DNA from: Bacteroidaceae bacterium
GTDB lineage: Bacteria; Bacteroidota; Bacteroidia; Bacteroidales; Bacteroidaceae
Direction: 5' to 3'
Length of the DNA: 64,000 bases
Assembly: GCA_017466325.1 (NCBI GenBank)
Contig: JAFTUK010000051.1
Span: 1-64,000, forward strand
Part shown: positions 63,298 to 64,000 of the stretch, piece by piece
How positions within the stretch are numbered: position 1 is the stretch's first letter
Layout of the letters: every line of letters begins with the position of its first letter
Notes under the pieces: model-generated
Database searches by the model: none
Told to the model about the DNA's origin: nothing
The model's input: the letters and a program-made list of their open reading frames with translations, nothing else
Position numbers and translations under genes: made by a program

Positions 63298-64000
63298 ATG
63301 AAACCTACACTATTCCTTCTGGCTGCCGGTATGGGTAGCCGCTACGGTGGTCTGAAGCAGTTGGACACTCTCGGCCCTCAGGGTCAGAGCATTATGGACT
63401 ACAGCATCTATGATGCCATCCAGGCCGGTTTCGGCAAGATCGTATGGGTTATCCGCCGCGACTTCGAACAACAGTTCCGCGAGCAGATTCTGGCAAAGTA
63501 CGAAGGTCACGTTCCCTGCGAACTCTGCTTCCAGGCTTTGGACGCACTGCCCGAAGGCTTCACCGTTCCCGAAGGCCGCGAAAAGCCCTGGGGTACCAAC
63601 CACGCCGTCATGATGGGCAAGGACGTTATCAAGGAGCCCTTCGCCGTACTGAACTGCGACGACTTCTATGACCGCGACGCTTTCCAGGTAATGGCCAAGT
63701 TCCTGACCTCTCTGCCCGAGGGCAGCAAGGGCAAGTATGCTATGGTAGGTTTCCGTGTGGACAACACTCTGTCCGAGAGCGGTACCGTTAGCCGTGGCAT
63801 CTGCGAGATGGATCCCGAGACACACCTGCTGACAGGCGTTGTAGAGCGCACCAAGATTGAGCGCCACAACGGTGTTGTAGAGTATCTGGACGAAGACGGC
63901 AGCACATGGGTTGCCATCCCCGACACCGCTCCTACCAGCATGAATTTCTGGGGATTCACTCCCGACTACTTCCAGTACAGCGAGGACTTCTTCAAGGTAT
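63298..64000 (+). CDS. Sugar-phosphate nucleotidyltransferase-like protein, partial
   Basis: Runs off the right edge; 234 residues are visible. The start MKPTLFLLAAGMGSRYGGLKQLDTLGPQGQSIMDYSIYDA carries the nucleotide-binding signature of nucleotidyltransferases (LAAGxGxRxGxxK). NCDDFYDRDAF is the metal-binding D-x-D region. It resembles Bacteroidales proteins often encoded next to a phosphotransferase; the substrate is unknown. Codon use is strongly biased to C/G-ending codons. A possible promoter is at 63244. Confidence 0.9.
   Translation, partial: MKPTLFLLAAGMGSRYGGLKQLDTLGPQGQSIMDYSIYDAIQAGFGKIVWVIRRDFEQQFREQILAKYEGHVPCELCFQALDALPEGFTVPEGREKPWGTNHAVMMGKDVIKEPFAVLNCDDFYDRDAFQVMAKFLTSLPEGSKGKYAMVGFRVDNTLSESGTVSRGICEMDPETHLLTGVVERTKIERHNGVVEYLDEDGSTWVAIPDTAPTSMNFWGFTPDYFQYSEDFFKV

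Overview
This 64 kb window is chromosomal DNA from a Bacteroidales bacterium, most likely Prevotellaceae-like. I infer this from five things. Promoters have the Bacteroidota form (TTTG about 20 bases ahead of TAnnTTTG). Shine-Dalgarno sites are almost absent. murF and alr are fused. A complete rnfBCDGEA cluster is present, and the surface proteins are a BspA-like LRR protein, an M6 protease with a 'DLSGRRV'-type C-terminal domain, and an OMP_b-brl-type barrel. The species cannot be fixed by eye.

Layout. 0.3-3 kb: NADP-glutamate dehydrogenase and an outer-membrane-like protein. 3-7 kb: Dus, a thioredoxin-like protein, a DUF4251-like protein, a lipoprotein and a 6S-like structured RNA. 7-12.7 kb: the Rnf ion-pumping ferredoxin:NAD complex. 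12.8-19.4 kb: MurF-Alr and a GSCFA protein, divergent from dxs and trkA (trkH is not adjacent). 19.8-25.2 kb: a large outer-membrane barrel and an ECF sigma / membrane anti-sigma-like / adhesin-like cassette. 25.6-32.4 kb: branched-chain amino-acid cluster ilvD-ilvB-ilvN-(acyl-ACP thioesterase)-ilvC; IlvN carries an unusual four-cysteine N-terminal extension. 32.5-37 kb: a hypothetical gene, pyridoxal/pyridoxamine kinase and a BspA-like LRR protein. 37-44 kb: cyclophilin, C69 dipeptidase, nadC, rlmH, a beta-helix lipoprotein and pepD. 44-46 kb: a small membrane protein, an OmpH-like lipoprotein, and L21 and L27. 46-50.6 kb: M6 protease, tRNA-Ala, a frameshifted xanthine/uracil permease, xpt and tRNA-His. 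50.7-54 kb: folD, ffh, a small esterase and initiator tRNA. 54-63 kb: a TetR gene with an in-frame stop, fabG, a pseudouridine synthase and a tamB-tamA pair. The window ends inside a nucleotidyltransferase gene.

I see no prophage, transposase, CRISPR array or defence island. What is unusual is the intergenic DNA, which is packed with several families of short repeats: 22-23 bp tandem palindromes whose arms co-vary, a GC-rich palindrome set in one orientation just after stop codons, heptamer CGGAAAA tracts that run into the ends of dxs and tamB, a perfect 20-bp palindrome, two MITE-like elements, and a 101-bp direct repeat that supplies part of a promoter. Two genes within 6 kb (permease, tetR) carry single inactivating changes. 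Two tRNA genes are each followed by a related terminator and then, with no room for a promoter, by a protein gene.
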